A DNA stretch of 64,000 nucleotides from Bodonicaedibacter sp963693005 (GCA_963693005.1 OY843726.1:1-64000); one strand, 5' to 3'. Shown: positions 17,961 through 26,732, counted from the first letter of the stretch. The notes: generated by a model not told the origin, from the sequence alone. A program made the numbers and translations.

Positions 17961-19745
17961 ATGGTTACTGCAGATAAAGTTGATGAGCTACTAAAGTATT
18001 TTCATCAAGAGCTTGCCTATTTACGCAATAAAGGTGGTGAATTTGCAGAACGTTACCCAAAAGTGGCAGGCTTTTTAGAGTTAGGTCCGGATGGTTCAAC
18101 GGACCCTCATGTTGAGCGACTAATTGAATCAGTCGCGTTTCTAACTGCCAGAATGCAGAGAGATGTTCATAAAAAATTTCCAGAGTACACTCAACAGTTA
18201 TTAGGCAGCTTATATCCTCACTTAACTGCCTTGGTTCCCCCATTTTCTTTCGCTAGATTTACCCCAGATGTTACAAAAATTAGCTCTCCAGATGGTTTTT
18301 TAGTTCCGAAAGAAACAGAACTGTTTGTCAATGATGTAGAGGGGAATAGTTGTTTTTTTAAGACGTCTTATGAAACGCGCCTATGGCCGATTTCGGTGGA
18401 GAGTGTACGAATTGCTGACCTAGAAGATTTAGGTGTGAAAAATGCCAGAAAAAGCGCGTCAAAAGCTATTAGCATTCGCCTAAGAAGTGAGGGGTTGCCG
18501 TTTAGTAAATTAAACATTCAAAATTTAGATTTCTTTTTGCAGGGCGAAAAGATGTTTACCCATCAACTATTTGATGCAGTTATGACAAGTGCAAAAAACA
18601 TCTACATGCGCTCAGATGATCAAAAATTAATACGACATATGACTGGGGCTCGTTTTGCAAATGTGGGATTTGATCCTTCTCAGCAATTGTTTCCAATGCC
18701 AGGAAACTCTCACCCGGCATACGGGGTTATGATGGACTACGCGACCTTTCCCAAGAAGTTCCATTATATTAGCTTGTGGAACATTGACTTTAGTCGAACA
18801 AACGAAACTTGTGAGATTGTTTTGCCGATATCTGATGTGGAAATCAAAGAGGTTAGTGCAAACAACTTTTGCTTGGGGTGTGTGCCAATTATTAATTTGT
18901 TTCAAAAGGCAAGTGAGCCTTTAAAGCTGGACCATACGGCATTAAAATATAAATTAACTCCTGATGTTCAAAAAGAAGCAACGACCGAGATTCAGAGCAT
19001 TCAAAATGTCATTATTATTAATGACCAAACAGGGGTTTCAGAAACTGTTCCACCGTATTTTGCATCGCAAACAGGAGAGGCATCGTTAAACTCAAAACTT
19101 TCATGGCATATAGAGCGAGAAGCTTCTAGATTTGGAGGTTCTGACTTTTATTTATCTTTTGTGGATCAAGATTTTGACCCTAAAGTATTAACTACTGCAA
19201 CGGTATATGCTGAAACATTGTGTACAAACCGACATATGTCGAATGATATTCCTGTTGGTAGTCGGCTAATTCCATCGGTAGAGATTCCTGCTAAAAATAT
19301 AGAAACTCTTATGCATGCGACGCCTGCTCGATTTGTTGCAGATACAGATGAGGCTTATTGGAAGCTAATTTCACATCTTAGTGTTAATCACCTTTCATTA
19401 ACTTCGCAAAATGGCCGGGGATTAAAAGATCTATTAAGGTTGTATCTAGAAGGAGAAGACCACGCATTGATTGACGCGGTTTCAGAGGTGGAGCAGCACA
19501 TAGTGACTCGTCGTTTAACAACGGATGCATGGAGAGGGTTTGTGCAAGGAATTGAGGTAATTGTTACTTTGGACAAACCAAAGCTAGAGGGGTATAGCCC
19601 TTTGATTTTTGGGGGGGTGATGCGCCAATTTTTAGCGTTGTATGCATCAATAAACTCATTTGTTGAGTTTAAATTAAAATGGAAACAGACAGGTGAAATA
19701 TGGAAAGAATGGGCTCCGATCAGCGGTCGACAGCAACTGCTGTAG
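17961..19745 (+). CDS. tssF: Type VI secretion system baseplate subunit TssF
   Basis: The protein of about 594 residues opens with the typical LLKYFHQELAYLRNKGGEFAERYPKVAGFL and DPHVERLIESVAFLTAR of TssF (VasA/ImpG). TssF and TssG join TssK and TssE in the baseplate wedge from which the contractile sheath grows. ATG 17961 matches the family start; the upstream GTG 17952 is in frame but less likely. Its end overlaps tssG by 46 nt. No other tss gene is present in the window, so the rest of the system must be elsewhere. Confidence 0.9.
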   Translation: MVTADKVDELLKYFHQELAYLRNKGGEFAERYPKVAGFLELGPDGSTDPHVERLIESVAFLTARMQRDVHKKFPEYTQQLLGSLYPHLTALVPPFSFARFTPDVTKISSPDGFLVPKETELFVNDVEGNSCFFKTSYETRLWPISVESVRIADLEDLGVKNARKSASKAISIRLRSEGLPFSKLNIQNLDFFLQGEKMFTHQLFDAVMTSAKNIYMRSDDQKLIRHMTGARFANVGFDPSQQLFPMPGNSHPAYGVMMDYATFPKKFHYISLWNIDFSRTNETCEIVLPISDVEIKEVSANNFCLGCVPIINLFQKASEPLKLDHTALKYKLTPDVQKEATTEIQSIQNVIIINDQTGVSETVPPYFASQTGEASLNSKLSWHIEREASRFGGSDFYLSFVDQDFDPKVLTTATVYAETLCTNRHMSNDIPVGSRLIPSVEIPAKNIETLMHATPARFVADTDEAYWKLISHLSVNHLSLTSQNGRGLKDLLRLYLEGEDHALIDAVSEVEQHIVTRRLTTDAWRGFVQGIEVIVTLDKPKLEGYSPLIFGGVMRQFLALYASINSFVEFKLKWKQTGEIWKEWAPISGRQQLL

Positions 19746-20719
19746 TTAAAAAGCTTTTTGAAACTCCGTATGAGTTTAGTTTTTTACAGGCACTTCGCAT
19801 TTTTCAAAAAATTCTGCCAAATGGTGCAGCAATTGGAAAAACGTTAAGTCCTCAGGATGATCCGGTATTGTTTACCAGCAGCTATAGCTATAGTTTGCCG
19901 AGCAGTGATATTAGTCGTATTACAACTGAGGAGTCAGGTCGCCCAACTATTGAGGTGAATTTTTGGAATTTAGCAGGACCTCACGGCGCATTGCCAGCGC
20001 CGCTTTCTGAAAAAGTAGTTGAACGGTCAAGAAATGGTGATGACTCACTAAAAGATTTTGTAAATATATTTAATCATCGTTTATTAGGGGTATATTATAG
20101 CGTTGCCGAAAAGTATTCATTTGTTCTCTCGCCTAAAAGCGTTAACAATACGTCAGCTGGGCAAATATTATCAGCGGTAGCTGGGGCTAATTTAGATGAG
20201 GGGCAATATGGTAGAGTGCCCGTGCATAGACTAACAAAATATGCAGGACTTTTATGGCAGCGCCCAAGATCTGCTGCAGGATTAGAGCAATTGCTAAAAG
20301 ACTATTTTCGGGCACCTATTCAGGTGGATCAGTTTACGGGTTCATGGGTAGATATTCATCAGCGTCAACGTACTTTTATTGGGCGAAAACAGGGGCGCAA
20401 TCATGTTTTAGGAAAAAGTACGTTCCTAGGGCGGAGATTTTGGCAGTCTGCGCATCATTTTGTCGTAAATATTGGTCCGCTTTCATCGGAAAAGTTTCAT
20501 CAGTTTATTCCTACTGGAGAACATTATGGCCAGATGTGTGATTTAATAAAACTATACGCACCTATGGAGCTAACATTTCAGCTAAAAGTTCTATTGCGTG
20601 AAGGAGAGGCTTTGCAACCCGTTGAGGCGCAGAATGCATCAGTTGAAAACAGGTTGGGTTGGACGGCAGTTTTGAATGAGGCTCCAAGAGAATATACAGT
20701 CAAAATTAATGCGGCCTAA
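19700..20719 (+). CDS. tssG: Type VI secretion system baseplate subunit TssG
   Basis: The 339-residue protein matches TssG (VasB/ImpH): FLQALRIFQKILP near the start, NFWNLAGPHGALPAPLSEKV, a FLNIF-like FVNIFNHRLLGVYYSVAEKY, and the late GPLSSEKFHQFIPTG. TssG binds two TssF copies in the baseplate wedge. ATG 19700 lies within the end of tssF, indicating translational coupling. Three LuxR-type genes follow on the same strand after about 170 nt. Confidence 0.9.
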   Translation: MERMGSDQRSTATAVVKKLFETPYEFSFLQALRIFQKILPNGAAIGKTLSPQDDPVLFTSSYSYSLPSSDISRITTEESGRPTIEVNFWNLAGPHGALPAPLSEKVVERSRNGDDSLKDFVNIFNHRLLGVYYSVAEKYSFVLSPKSVNNTSAGQILSAVAGANLDEGQYGRVPVHRLTKYAGLLWQRPRSAAGLEQLLKDYFRAPIQVDQFTGSWVDIHQRQRTFIGRKQGRNHVLGKSTFLGRRFWQSAHHFVVNIGPLSSEKFHQFIPTGEHYGQMCDLIKLYAPMELTFQLKVLLREGEALQPVEAQNASVENRLGWTAVLNEAPREYTVKINAA

Positions 20720-20892
20720 GTAAAGTTTCTTTTTGAGGAGTGTCGGAAAAACTAGAGTATTAGCTATTTTGGTGTGAGTATAAAATATATATAAAAACAT
20801 AGCAGTGTTATATAAAAACTACATAAATCCTATTGAAGCAATGTAGGTCCCACATTATTATTCTGAAACAATAACGAAAATAGAAGTGTTTT

Positions 20893-21692
20893 GTGGGGGT
20901 GGTTTTATCGAAAGAGGTGCATCCGTCGATTCTGATGGAGTCTCAAGTTCAGAACAGAACAAAGTACTTTCTCTCTGCTCATGGTTTTAATTATTTTCAT
21001 TACCGCAGATGTGAGTTTAAGGGGGAAGTGAGTTGCTTGGGCACGTATTGTACAATTTTAAGAGATTTTGAAGCCACAACAGAAGAAGACTTTTTTTTAA
21101 GCACAAAATTTCCTAGCAAGTATCAAGGTTTGTCCTCATATAGCCTTTTTGGTCAGAAATAGGCAATTGTATGCTTGTAAATGCTTCTGCCAAACAGGGG
21201 TATCACGAAGGTATGAGCTATATTATCCGTCATAAAGATTTTTATGAGGTTTTTGTTTTGGCTCTTCCCAATAAAATAAGCAATGCGGGCTCTTTTTATC
21301 TATCAAAAATTTCAGCAATCGAACATTTTTTTATGCAGTTTCAATTAGAAAACAAAGATCTTTTGCAAGGTGTGTTACGCTCCCCACTTCACTTGGCCTC
21401 ACATAATCTATGCGAAAATCATTCTAAGTTGTGTTTAAAACAGCAACAAGTTCAAGTTTGGAGTAAAGAAGGAGGGGCATATTTAACTCCGCGAGAAACT
21501 AAGTGTTTACGCCTAATAAGGTTGGGTTATAGCACGAAAAAAGTTGCAACGTTTTTAGATATTTCTTCTCGTTCAGTTGAAACGTATCTTAATCGGATAA
21601 AATTACGAACGGGCATTACTAATCGTAGTGAATATTTAAAGTTGTGTGAGCTTCAGAGCTTAGAGACTCAAACCCAAAAGAGGGGGGGGTGA
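20893..21692 (+). pseudogene. LuxR-type regulator copy 1, broken by one-base deletion
   Basis: The N-terminal sensor half (GTG 20893) stops at 21162, and the rest (stop 21692) is in another frame. Adding one T to the T-run at 21146-21150 restores a continuous protein, and the region then reads YSLFWSEIGNCMLVNASAKQ, which aligns residue for residue and without gaps with copy 3 (YSMLWEGFPNELPISLAAQK). So a single-base slippage broke it. The C-terminal half carries a GerE/LuxR helix-turn-helix (LTPRETKCLRLIRLGYSTKK, SSRSVETYLNRIK). The N-terminal domain resembles autoinducer-binding-type sensors, but the ligand is unknown. Confidence 0.8.
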
Positions 21693-21695
21693 TTT

Positions 21696-22473
21696 ATGAG
21701 TGAGCCATTGTCAACGCATCATCCATTAATTAGCATGGAGCAATGTGTTCAAGAGAGAGTACAAAGATTTTTAGAGGTGTTTGGATTTAGTATTTTTCAT
21801 TACACACGGTGTGATTTAAACGGAAATGTAAGTTGCTTAGGTACGTATAGTATGACCTTTCGAAAGTTTGTGGTTGGAAAAAGCAAAGAGCTTTTTTTGT
21901 ATACAGATTTTCCAAAGGAATTTCAAAGCTATCAAAAATATACCATGTTGTCAAAAGACTTTGAGAGTCAGAAAACTGTTAAAATTGCAGCTGAAATGGG
22001 GTATTTTGATGGTATAAAAACTGTTTATCGTTACAAAGATTATTATGAAACTTTTGTTTTAGCTTTGTCTACTCCCATAGACGATGTTGCCTCGTTTTAT
22101 CTAAATAAACAAGCTTATTTGGATCATTTCTTTCTTGAGTTTAAATCTAAAAATAAAGACATTAAATAAAGACATTTTAAATTTTGCTTGTAAGCATTCG
22201 GTTCACATAAAGCCTGAAAATGTATGCAAAAATCATTCCAAACTATTCTTGTCTGATAATAAAATGATCGTTTTGGGAAGGGAAGGCGAGTCTTACCTTA
22301 CCCTGAAAGAGGCTGATTGTGTGAGGCTAATGCGGGCGGGGTTAAGCACAAAAGAAGTGGCATCTTTGTTAGAAATTTCCTCACGTTCAGTTGAAACGTA
22401 TCTTAATCGCATAAAATTACGAACGGGCATTACGAATCGGCTTGATATTTTGATTTGTTGGAAGGCTGATAAT
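21696..22473 (+). pseudogene. LuxR-type regulator copy 2, broken by 13-bp duplication
   Basis: The sensor half (ATG 21696) ends at a stop at 22169, and its helix-turn-helix continues in another frame. The cause is an exact 13-bp tandem duplication, AAATAAAGACATT at 22151-22163 and 22164-22176. Removing one unit gives FKSKNKDILNFACKHSVHIK, which aligns with copies 1 and 3. The helix-turn-helix (LTLKEADCVRLMRAGLSTKE, SSRSVETYLNRIK) is intact and reads on without a stop into copy 3, giving a 377-codon frame from 22135. Where copy 2 ends and copy 3 begins is therefore a judgement. Confidence 0.8.
22151..22176. repeat. 13-bp tandem duplication
   Basis: AAATAAAGACATT occurs twice in direct succession (22151-22163, 22164-22176). 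It adds one base modulo three and breaks the copy 2 LuxR frame. Confidence 0.97.
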
Positions 22474-23268
22474 TTGACGCGACTTTTAAGCGGTTTAAAT
22501 TTATCGCTAAACCACCCGTCTATTGCGTTAGAGGCAACAATTCAAGAGCGAGTGAAGCGGTTTCTTGAGATGCATGGCTTTACGTTTTTTCAATATATAC
22601 ACTGTGATCTTGCGGGTAAGTTGAGTTTGTCTGGAAATTACAACTTAGTTATTAAAAATTTTGCAGAAAAATATCCAAATGATCCCTTTGTATTTACGCA
22701 ATTACCAGAAGATTTTCTTCAATCGTCTTCATACAGTATGCTTTGGGAGGGTTTTCCAAATGAGTTGCCAATAAGTTTGGCTGCGCAAAAAGGTTATTTT
22801 CATGGAATGAATGTTCTGTATAGGTATAAAGGCTATTATGAAATGTTTGTGGTAGGCTTGCCGAATAAATTGGAAAATTCGGGATCGTTTTATCTAAATA
22901 AGCACGCGGCCTTGGAAAGGTTTTTTTTAGATTTTAAACTTCAAAACCAGGATTTGCTGAATACGTTATATAAAAACCCAATTCAGTTAAAAAAAAGCAG
23001 TTTGCCGTCTCATCACTCGGACTTATGCTTGCAAAACAGTAGATTTCTTGTAAGAGGAAGGTATGGAGATGCGTATTTGACGGGTAAAGAAATGAAGTGC
23101 CTTCGCCTCATCCCCTCAGGAATAAGCATAAAAGAAATGGCCACTTTTTTGAATATTTCTCCACGATCAGTAGAGACTTATTTGCAAAGAATTAAGGACA
23201 AAACAGGGATATTAACGCGCAGTGAGTTAATAAGCCTCAACATAAAATCTACCCTCAAGACAGAATAG
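22474..23268 (+). CDS. LuxR-type regulator copy 3 (intact)
   Basis: A complete regulator: sensor domain with RFLEMHGFTFFQYIHCDLAG and AAQKGYFHGMNVLYRYKGYY, then a GerE/LuxR helix-turn-helix (YLTGKEMKCLRLIPSG, SPRSVETYLQRIKDKTG). There is no ATG near the expected start. TTG 22474 has GGAAGG 8 nt upstream and gives about 264 residues. Otherwise it is translated as a fusion with the copy 2 DNA-binding domain. No LuxI-type synthase gene is nearby, so it is a LuxR solo. It may control tssFG or other genes, but only position suggests that. Confidence 0.75.
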   Translation: MTRLLSGLNLSLNHPSIALEATIQERVKRFLEMHGFTFFQYIHCDLAGKLSLSGNYNLVIKNFAEKYPNDPFVFTQLPEDFLQSSSYSMLWEGFPNELPISLAAQKGYFHGMNVLYRYKGYYEMFVVGLPNKLENSGSFYLNKHAALERFFLDFKLQNQDLLNTLYKNPIQLKKSSLPSHHSDLCLQNSRFLVRGRYGDAYLTGKEMKCLRLIPSGISIKEMATFLNISPRSVETYLQRIKDKTGILTRSELISLNIKSTLKTE

Positions 23269-23431
23269 TTTGCTTCGTGCACTTAGGCGGATACTATTTT
23301 AACTTTTCTCTAAGTTGCTCTACCTAATTCCCAGCTTATTTTTTTGTATGTAAAAAACACGGATAGACGGGAGAGTCTTCTTTTGATACTTTATAGTTCA
23401 AAAGAAGATAAATTAGGACAGGGTTGTAAAA

Positions 23432-23911
23432 ATGACTAAAGGGAATAAAATAACATCTGAGTCGTTGGTTCGTTTTTTTGTAGATAGATATAATACTCGT
23501 GATCTCGAAGGGGTGATGGCACTTTGTAGTGACTCGGTTATTCTTCAAGATAAAAGTATAGACAGTTTCAGACAAGGCAGCACAAGTTTAAAACATCAGT
23601 TGGTATCCCAATGGGATGCACCTGAGGTGTATGCATTGTCGCTTTCAGCGTTAAATCCTATAGTTCAACAGCAGGGCTCTCAAATAAATGCGAATCTAGA
23701 GCTTTTGACTCTAGATATACATAAAAAGTTTATTGATCCTGTTCAAGGGCCAGTAGTTGCAGTTAAGGCTGTAAGTTCAGTTCTTGTAGAGTTGGTCGTG
23801 GCAGAGATAGATAATCAGTGGAAAATTGTTAATATTTGCTGGTCGTTTTGTTGCCATCGAAAGTCAGTGAATGCTAATTTTCTAGTGAATGAAAGCATGA
23901 AAATGGCTTGA
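23432..23911 (+). CDS. NTF2/SnoaL-like protein
   Basis: The 159-residue protein has the layout of a SnoaL/NTF2-like cone fold: SLVRFFVDRYNTRDLEGVMA and LCSDSVILQD at the start, and a final strand INNQWKIVNI-like segment (EIDNQWKIVNICWSF). Members are enzymes or binding proteins of very varied function and no catalytic residue can be assigned. The C-terminal tail after CCHRK is unmatched. It is a stand-alone gene between the LuxR array and the SRP RNA, and its stop codon falls in the putative -35 box of the SRP RNA promoter. Confidence 0.5.
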   Translation: MTKGNKITSESLVRFFVDRYNTRDLEGVMALCSDSVILQDKSIDSFRQGSTSLKHQLVSQWDAPEVYALSLSALNPIVQQQGSQINANLELLTLDIHKKFIDPVQGPVVAVKAVSSVLVELVVAEIDNQWKIVNICWSFCCHRKSVNANFLVNESMKMA

Positions 23912-23936
23912 TTTTTCTGTCAAAATAGGAGATAAC
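23908..23936 (+). promoter_or_regulatory. Putative promoter of the SRP RNA
   Basis: TTGATT (23908-23913), a 17-nt spacer and GATAAC (23931-23936), ending 5 nt before the inferred 5' end of the SRP RNA. The -35 box is good and the -10 weak. Confidence 0.4.
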
Positions 23937-23941
23937 CAATA

Positions 23942-24026
23942 AGGGTTATTGTGGACGTAGAGCGTTGCACTGGGTCAGGACCGAAAGGTAGCAGCCCTCG
24001 GCGTATAAGCGGGTCATGGTAGCCCT
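23942..24026 (+). ncRNA. ffs: Signal recognition particle RNA (4.5S, small bacterial type)
   Basis: The universally conserved core is visible: GGTCAGGACC, a GAAA tetraloop, then GGTAGCAGCC, matching the Ffh-binding asymmetric loop. The ends pair: AGGGTTATTGTGG at the 5' end matches GTCATGGTAGCCCT at the 3' end through about 13 Watson-Crick and G-U pairs. A T-rich tract follows at 24027 as terminator. The RNA joins Ffh in co-translational targeting of inner-membrane proteins. It sits directly upstream of dnaX, a common bacterial order. Confidence 0.9.
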
Positions 24027-24053
24027 TTTGATTTTTTTGTTAAGGGCAGAGTC

Positions 24054-25634
24054 ATGAGCTTACCATCCACCTATAAAGTGTTTGCAAGAACCTATCGACC
24101 TCAGGCTTTTTCAGACGTTATCGGACAAGAAGTTGCTGTTAAAATTTTTCAGAATGCTCTGCAAAACAATACGTTAAGTCATGCCATTATTCTAACGGGA
24201 ATTCGGGGAGTAGGAAAGACAACTTCAGCCAGACTCTTGGCTAAGACTCTGTGTTGTTTGTCTCCTAAGGCACTCATTGACCCCTGTAATGAGTGTGTAT
24301 CGTGTAAAGCCTTTAATGAAGGTAAGCATACTGATGTTATAGAAATGGATGCTGCTAGTCACACTGGTGTGGATGATATTCGTGATATTATCGAAGGTGT
24401 TTCATATGCTCCCGCGTTTGGTCGTTATCGTGTTTACATTGTCGATGAAATTCATATGCTCTCTAAGAATGCGTTTAATGCATTTCTAAAAACACTCGAA
24501 GAACCACCCGCCCACGCAAAATTTATTTTTGCAACAACTGAAATTGAAAAAGTTCCTGAAACAATTCTATCTCGTTGCTTGCAAATTCAGCTAAAACCTA
24601 TGAGTTCAGAAGCCGTTCAGGCTCACTTACAACTTGTTTGCAACAAGGAAAAATTAGAATTTGAGACTGATTCCTTATCCTTAGTTGCCGCTGCGGCACA
24701 AGGGTCCATGCGCGACGCCCTGTCAATTTTAGAAAAAGTTGCTAGCTACGTTCGGTTAAATAAAGAAGTTATCACCTCATCTTTGGTGGAGCGCATTTTA
24801 GGTCGTCCTCCTCAAGAAGAGCTTCTTTCGATGTGTGAGGCAATTAAACTAGGGGAAACGCCAAAAGCTATAGAAATAGTTAGAGGGTGTTTTCAACATA
24901 ATGTAGATCCTAAAAATATTGCAAAAGGTTTACTAACCACCATTCATGCGGCTCTTTGCAGGCGTATTGGAGTTAGTGATAATTCGCCAGTTTCACCGTT
25001 TCAAGATTTAGATGTGCCTCAGTTAAATCGCTTGTGGTCAATTGTTTCAAAATCATTGCAAGAAATTGTAACTAATCCACTTCCAGAAGCAGCATGTGAG
25101 ATTATGCTAATTCGGTTGTGTCATGTTTCTGACTTGCCCCCATTAAAAAAAATTGTTGAAGATATTGAAAAAGTTCAAAGTTTTCCTTCAGAAGGAGGGG
25201 GGGAGAGTACAATTCAAGCACAACAGTCGAGGGTTGCTTCGGATGAATCTGAGCCAGCTGCATCAGTAATTCGAACCTTTGATCAGCTGCTTGAATGGGT
25301 CGAAACTCAAAAAGAGCCTCATTTATCTTTTTTCTTAAAGCGTGATCTCCGCGTGCATACTTTCTTTCCAGGGCGCATCGAGTGCAGCTTAAAAGATTCT
25401 TCACAGCAATCGTTAATCAAAGAGCTCAAACAATTACTGCGTGAAAAACGCCAAGAAAATTGGGTGTTTGAATTAGTGCAATCAACGATAGTTACATCGC
25501 CGCTTACGATGCACGAACAACTTCAGGCACGTGAATCTGAGGAAAAGCAAGCCATCATTCAGTCTGACCTTGTTCAGTCAGCACTAACAACGTTTAAAGG
25601 CTCTACGGTGACGGTTGAAAAGGCTAATGTCTAG
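24054..25634 (+). CDS. dnaX: DNA polymerase III subunit gamma/tau
   Basis: The 526-residue clamp-loader ATPase of the replicative polymerase. N-terminal AAA+ domain: Walker A GIRGVGKTTSARL (about 49-61), zinc-finger cysteines in DPCNECVSCKAF, Walker B VYIVDEIHML, sensor 1 FATTEIEKVPETILSRC. The C-terminal part (after about residue 360) is the shorter tau-type region. It starts 27 nt after the SRP RNA tail. Its stop overlaps the next gene by 8 nt. Confidence 0.96.
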   Translation: MSLPSTYKVFARTYRPQAFSDVIGQEVAVKIFQNALQNNTLSHAIILTGIRGVGKTTSARLLAKTLCCLSPKALIDPCNECVSCKAFNEGKHTDVIEMDAASHTGVDDIRDIIEGVSYAPAFGRYRVYIVDEIHMLSKNAFNAFLKTLEEPPAHAKFIFATTEIEKVPETILSRCLQIQLKPMSSEAVQAHLQLVCNKEKLEFETDSLSLVAAAAQGSMRDALSILEKVASYVRLNKEVITSSLVERILGRPPQEELLSMCEAIKLGETPKAIEIVRGCFQHNVDPKNIAKGLLTTIHAALCRRIGVSDNSPVSPFQDLDVPQLNRLWSIVSKSLQEIVTNPLPEAACEIMLIRLCHVSDLPPLKKIVEDIEKVQSFPSEGGGESTIQAQQSRVASDESEPAASVIRTFDQLLEWVETQKEPHLSFFLKRDLRVHTFFPGRIECSLKDSSQQSLIKELKQLLREKRQENWVFELVQSTIVTSPLTMHEQLQARESEEKQAIIQSDLVQSALTTFKGSTVTVEKANV

Positions 25635-26373
25635 CAATAAGACCAATATTTGCATCTATGCGGGTCCAGGAGTGTCTAAAGACTCACAGGCCCATACGGA
25701 GCATATGTTGCATCAATTTGTAGGTTGTCGCTACCAAATTCATTTTCTAGAGCCTGACGAAGTTAAATCTGGAGACTGGTGTCAAAATGCAGCACTATTT
25801 GTATTGCCAGGGGGAGCAGATATCCCATATGTTCGCAGATTAACTCCCCAAGCGAATTTGATTATTCGTAAATTTGTCCAGGAAGGTGGTAGCTTTTTGG
25901 GAATTTGCGCAGGTTCTTATTATGCAAGTAGCTACGTGAGTTTTGCAGTGGGATCAACTCAATCTGTGCAGGGGCCCAGAGAGTTAGCCTTTTTCCCAGA
26001 TAAAGTTGTGGGGCCATGTTTATTACCCTATAACCATAAAACCTATTCTGGGGCATGTGCAGCTAATCTGCTGCTTCCGAATGTTTCTTTAAATGTTTTT
26101 TTTAATGGAGGCGGGTACTTTCATAATGCCAGTCAGTACCCTGAAATCACAGTTTTAGCTAAATATACGCATGAACCGGCCCAACCTGCGGCTATTATTC
26201 AACGTGAGTTTACTAAGGGTAGAGTAGTGCTTAGTGGGGTGCATTTTGAATACAGTCCAAATATTCTTGATCGATCAGATCCATATTTAGATAAAATTGC
26301 CTATGACTTAGCCCCTTACGAGGGGGCGCGTCAAAGCTTGTGTAATCAGTTGTTAAGCTTTTTAAGGGTTTGA
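25627..26373 (+). CDS. BPL_N-domain (glutamine-amidotransferase-like) protein
   Basis: About 248 residues. ATG 25627 is inside the end of dnaX with AAAAGG upstream. NICIYAGPGVSKDSQAHT at the start, FVLPGGADIPYVRRL, then GGSFLGICAGSYYASS form the class I amidotransferase-like core with C in GICAGS as nucleophile candidate; GRVVLSGVHFEYSP comes near the end. This matches the biotin-protein-ligase N-terminal domain family (BPL_N), whose role as a stand-alone protein is unclear. The stop codon and last two codons come from inverted-repeat sequence (from 26365), so the native C-terminus may have been replaced. Confidence 0.75.
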   Translation: MSSNKTNICIYAGPGVSKDSQAHTEHMLHQFVGCRYQIHFLEPDEVKSGDWCQNAALFVLPGGADIPYVRRLTPQANLIIRKFVQEGGSFLGICAGSYYASSYVSFAVGSTQSVQGPRELAFFPDKVVGPCLLPYNHKTYSGACAANLLLPNVSLNVFFNGGGYFHNASQYPEITVLAKYTHEPAQPAAIIQREFTKGRVVLSGVHFEYSPNILDRSDPYLDKIAYDLAPYEGARQSLCNQLLSFLRV

Positions 26374-26668
26374 CACGCAGTATATCACACCGTATGTGCA
26401 GTTTGCATATCGTGACTTAAGCACGCGCACAGACATGGCTGGTTATCTTGGAGCAGATCTACGCCTTGACACTTTAACAGTAGATAGTGGCACGTTGGAA
26501 GTTGCCCTATCAACGCATTTTGGATATCAAGAACGTGAAGGAGTGGTTGGAGAATTAGAGCTAAGCGGAAAGTTAAACTTAGACTCAGGTATTGGCTTTT
26601 CCAGCAACTTAAAGTTAGGAAGCAAGACAGCGTCAGAAGCAGGAGTTAGTTTCTCGCTTAACCGTTAA
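26365..26668 (+). pseudogene. Duplicated 3' fragment of the barrel/lipoprotein gene
   Basis: From 26365 the DNA matches the reverse complement of window positions 147-1 with one mismatch, then continues in the same protein frame to a stop at 26668. It encodes about 99 C-terminal residues with beta-strand character (YITPYVQFAYRDLSTRTDMA to ASEAGVSFSLNR). There is no promoter, ribosome-binding site or signal peptide: the fragment starts inside the BPL_N gene's last codons. It is a truncated copy and probably not expressed. It shows how the gene cut by the window edge should end. Confidence 0.85.
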
Positions 26669-26703
26669 GCTCACTGAGCTCAAACCCTACCTCAAACACA
26701 TAC

Positions 26704-26732
26704 AAAAACACCCCCATTTAGGAGGTGTTTTT
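26704..26732. terminator. Bidirectional terminator overlapping the hflX stop
   Basis: AAAAACACC (26704-26712) pairs with GGTGTTTTT (26724-26732), with A and T runs on either side so that it works on both strands. It includes the hflX stop codon. Confidence 0.8.

Noticed and set aside
26489..26507. Second sigma-54-like motif (TGGCACG ... TTGCC)
   Set aside because: The spacing between GG and GC is about 15 bp, not 12, and it lies within the duplicated gene fragment.
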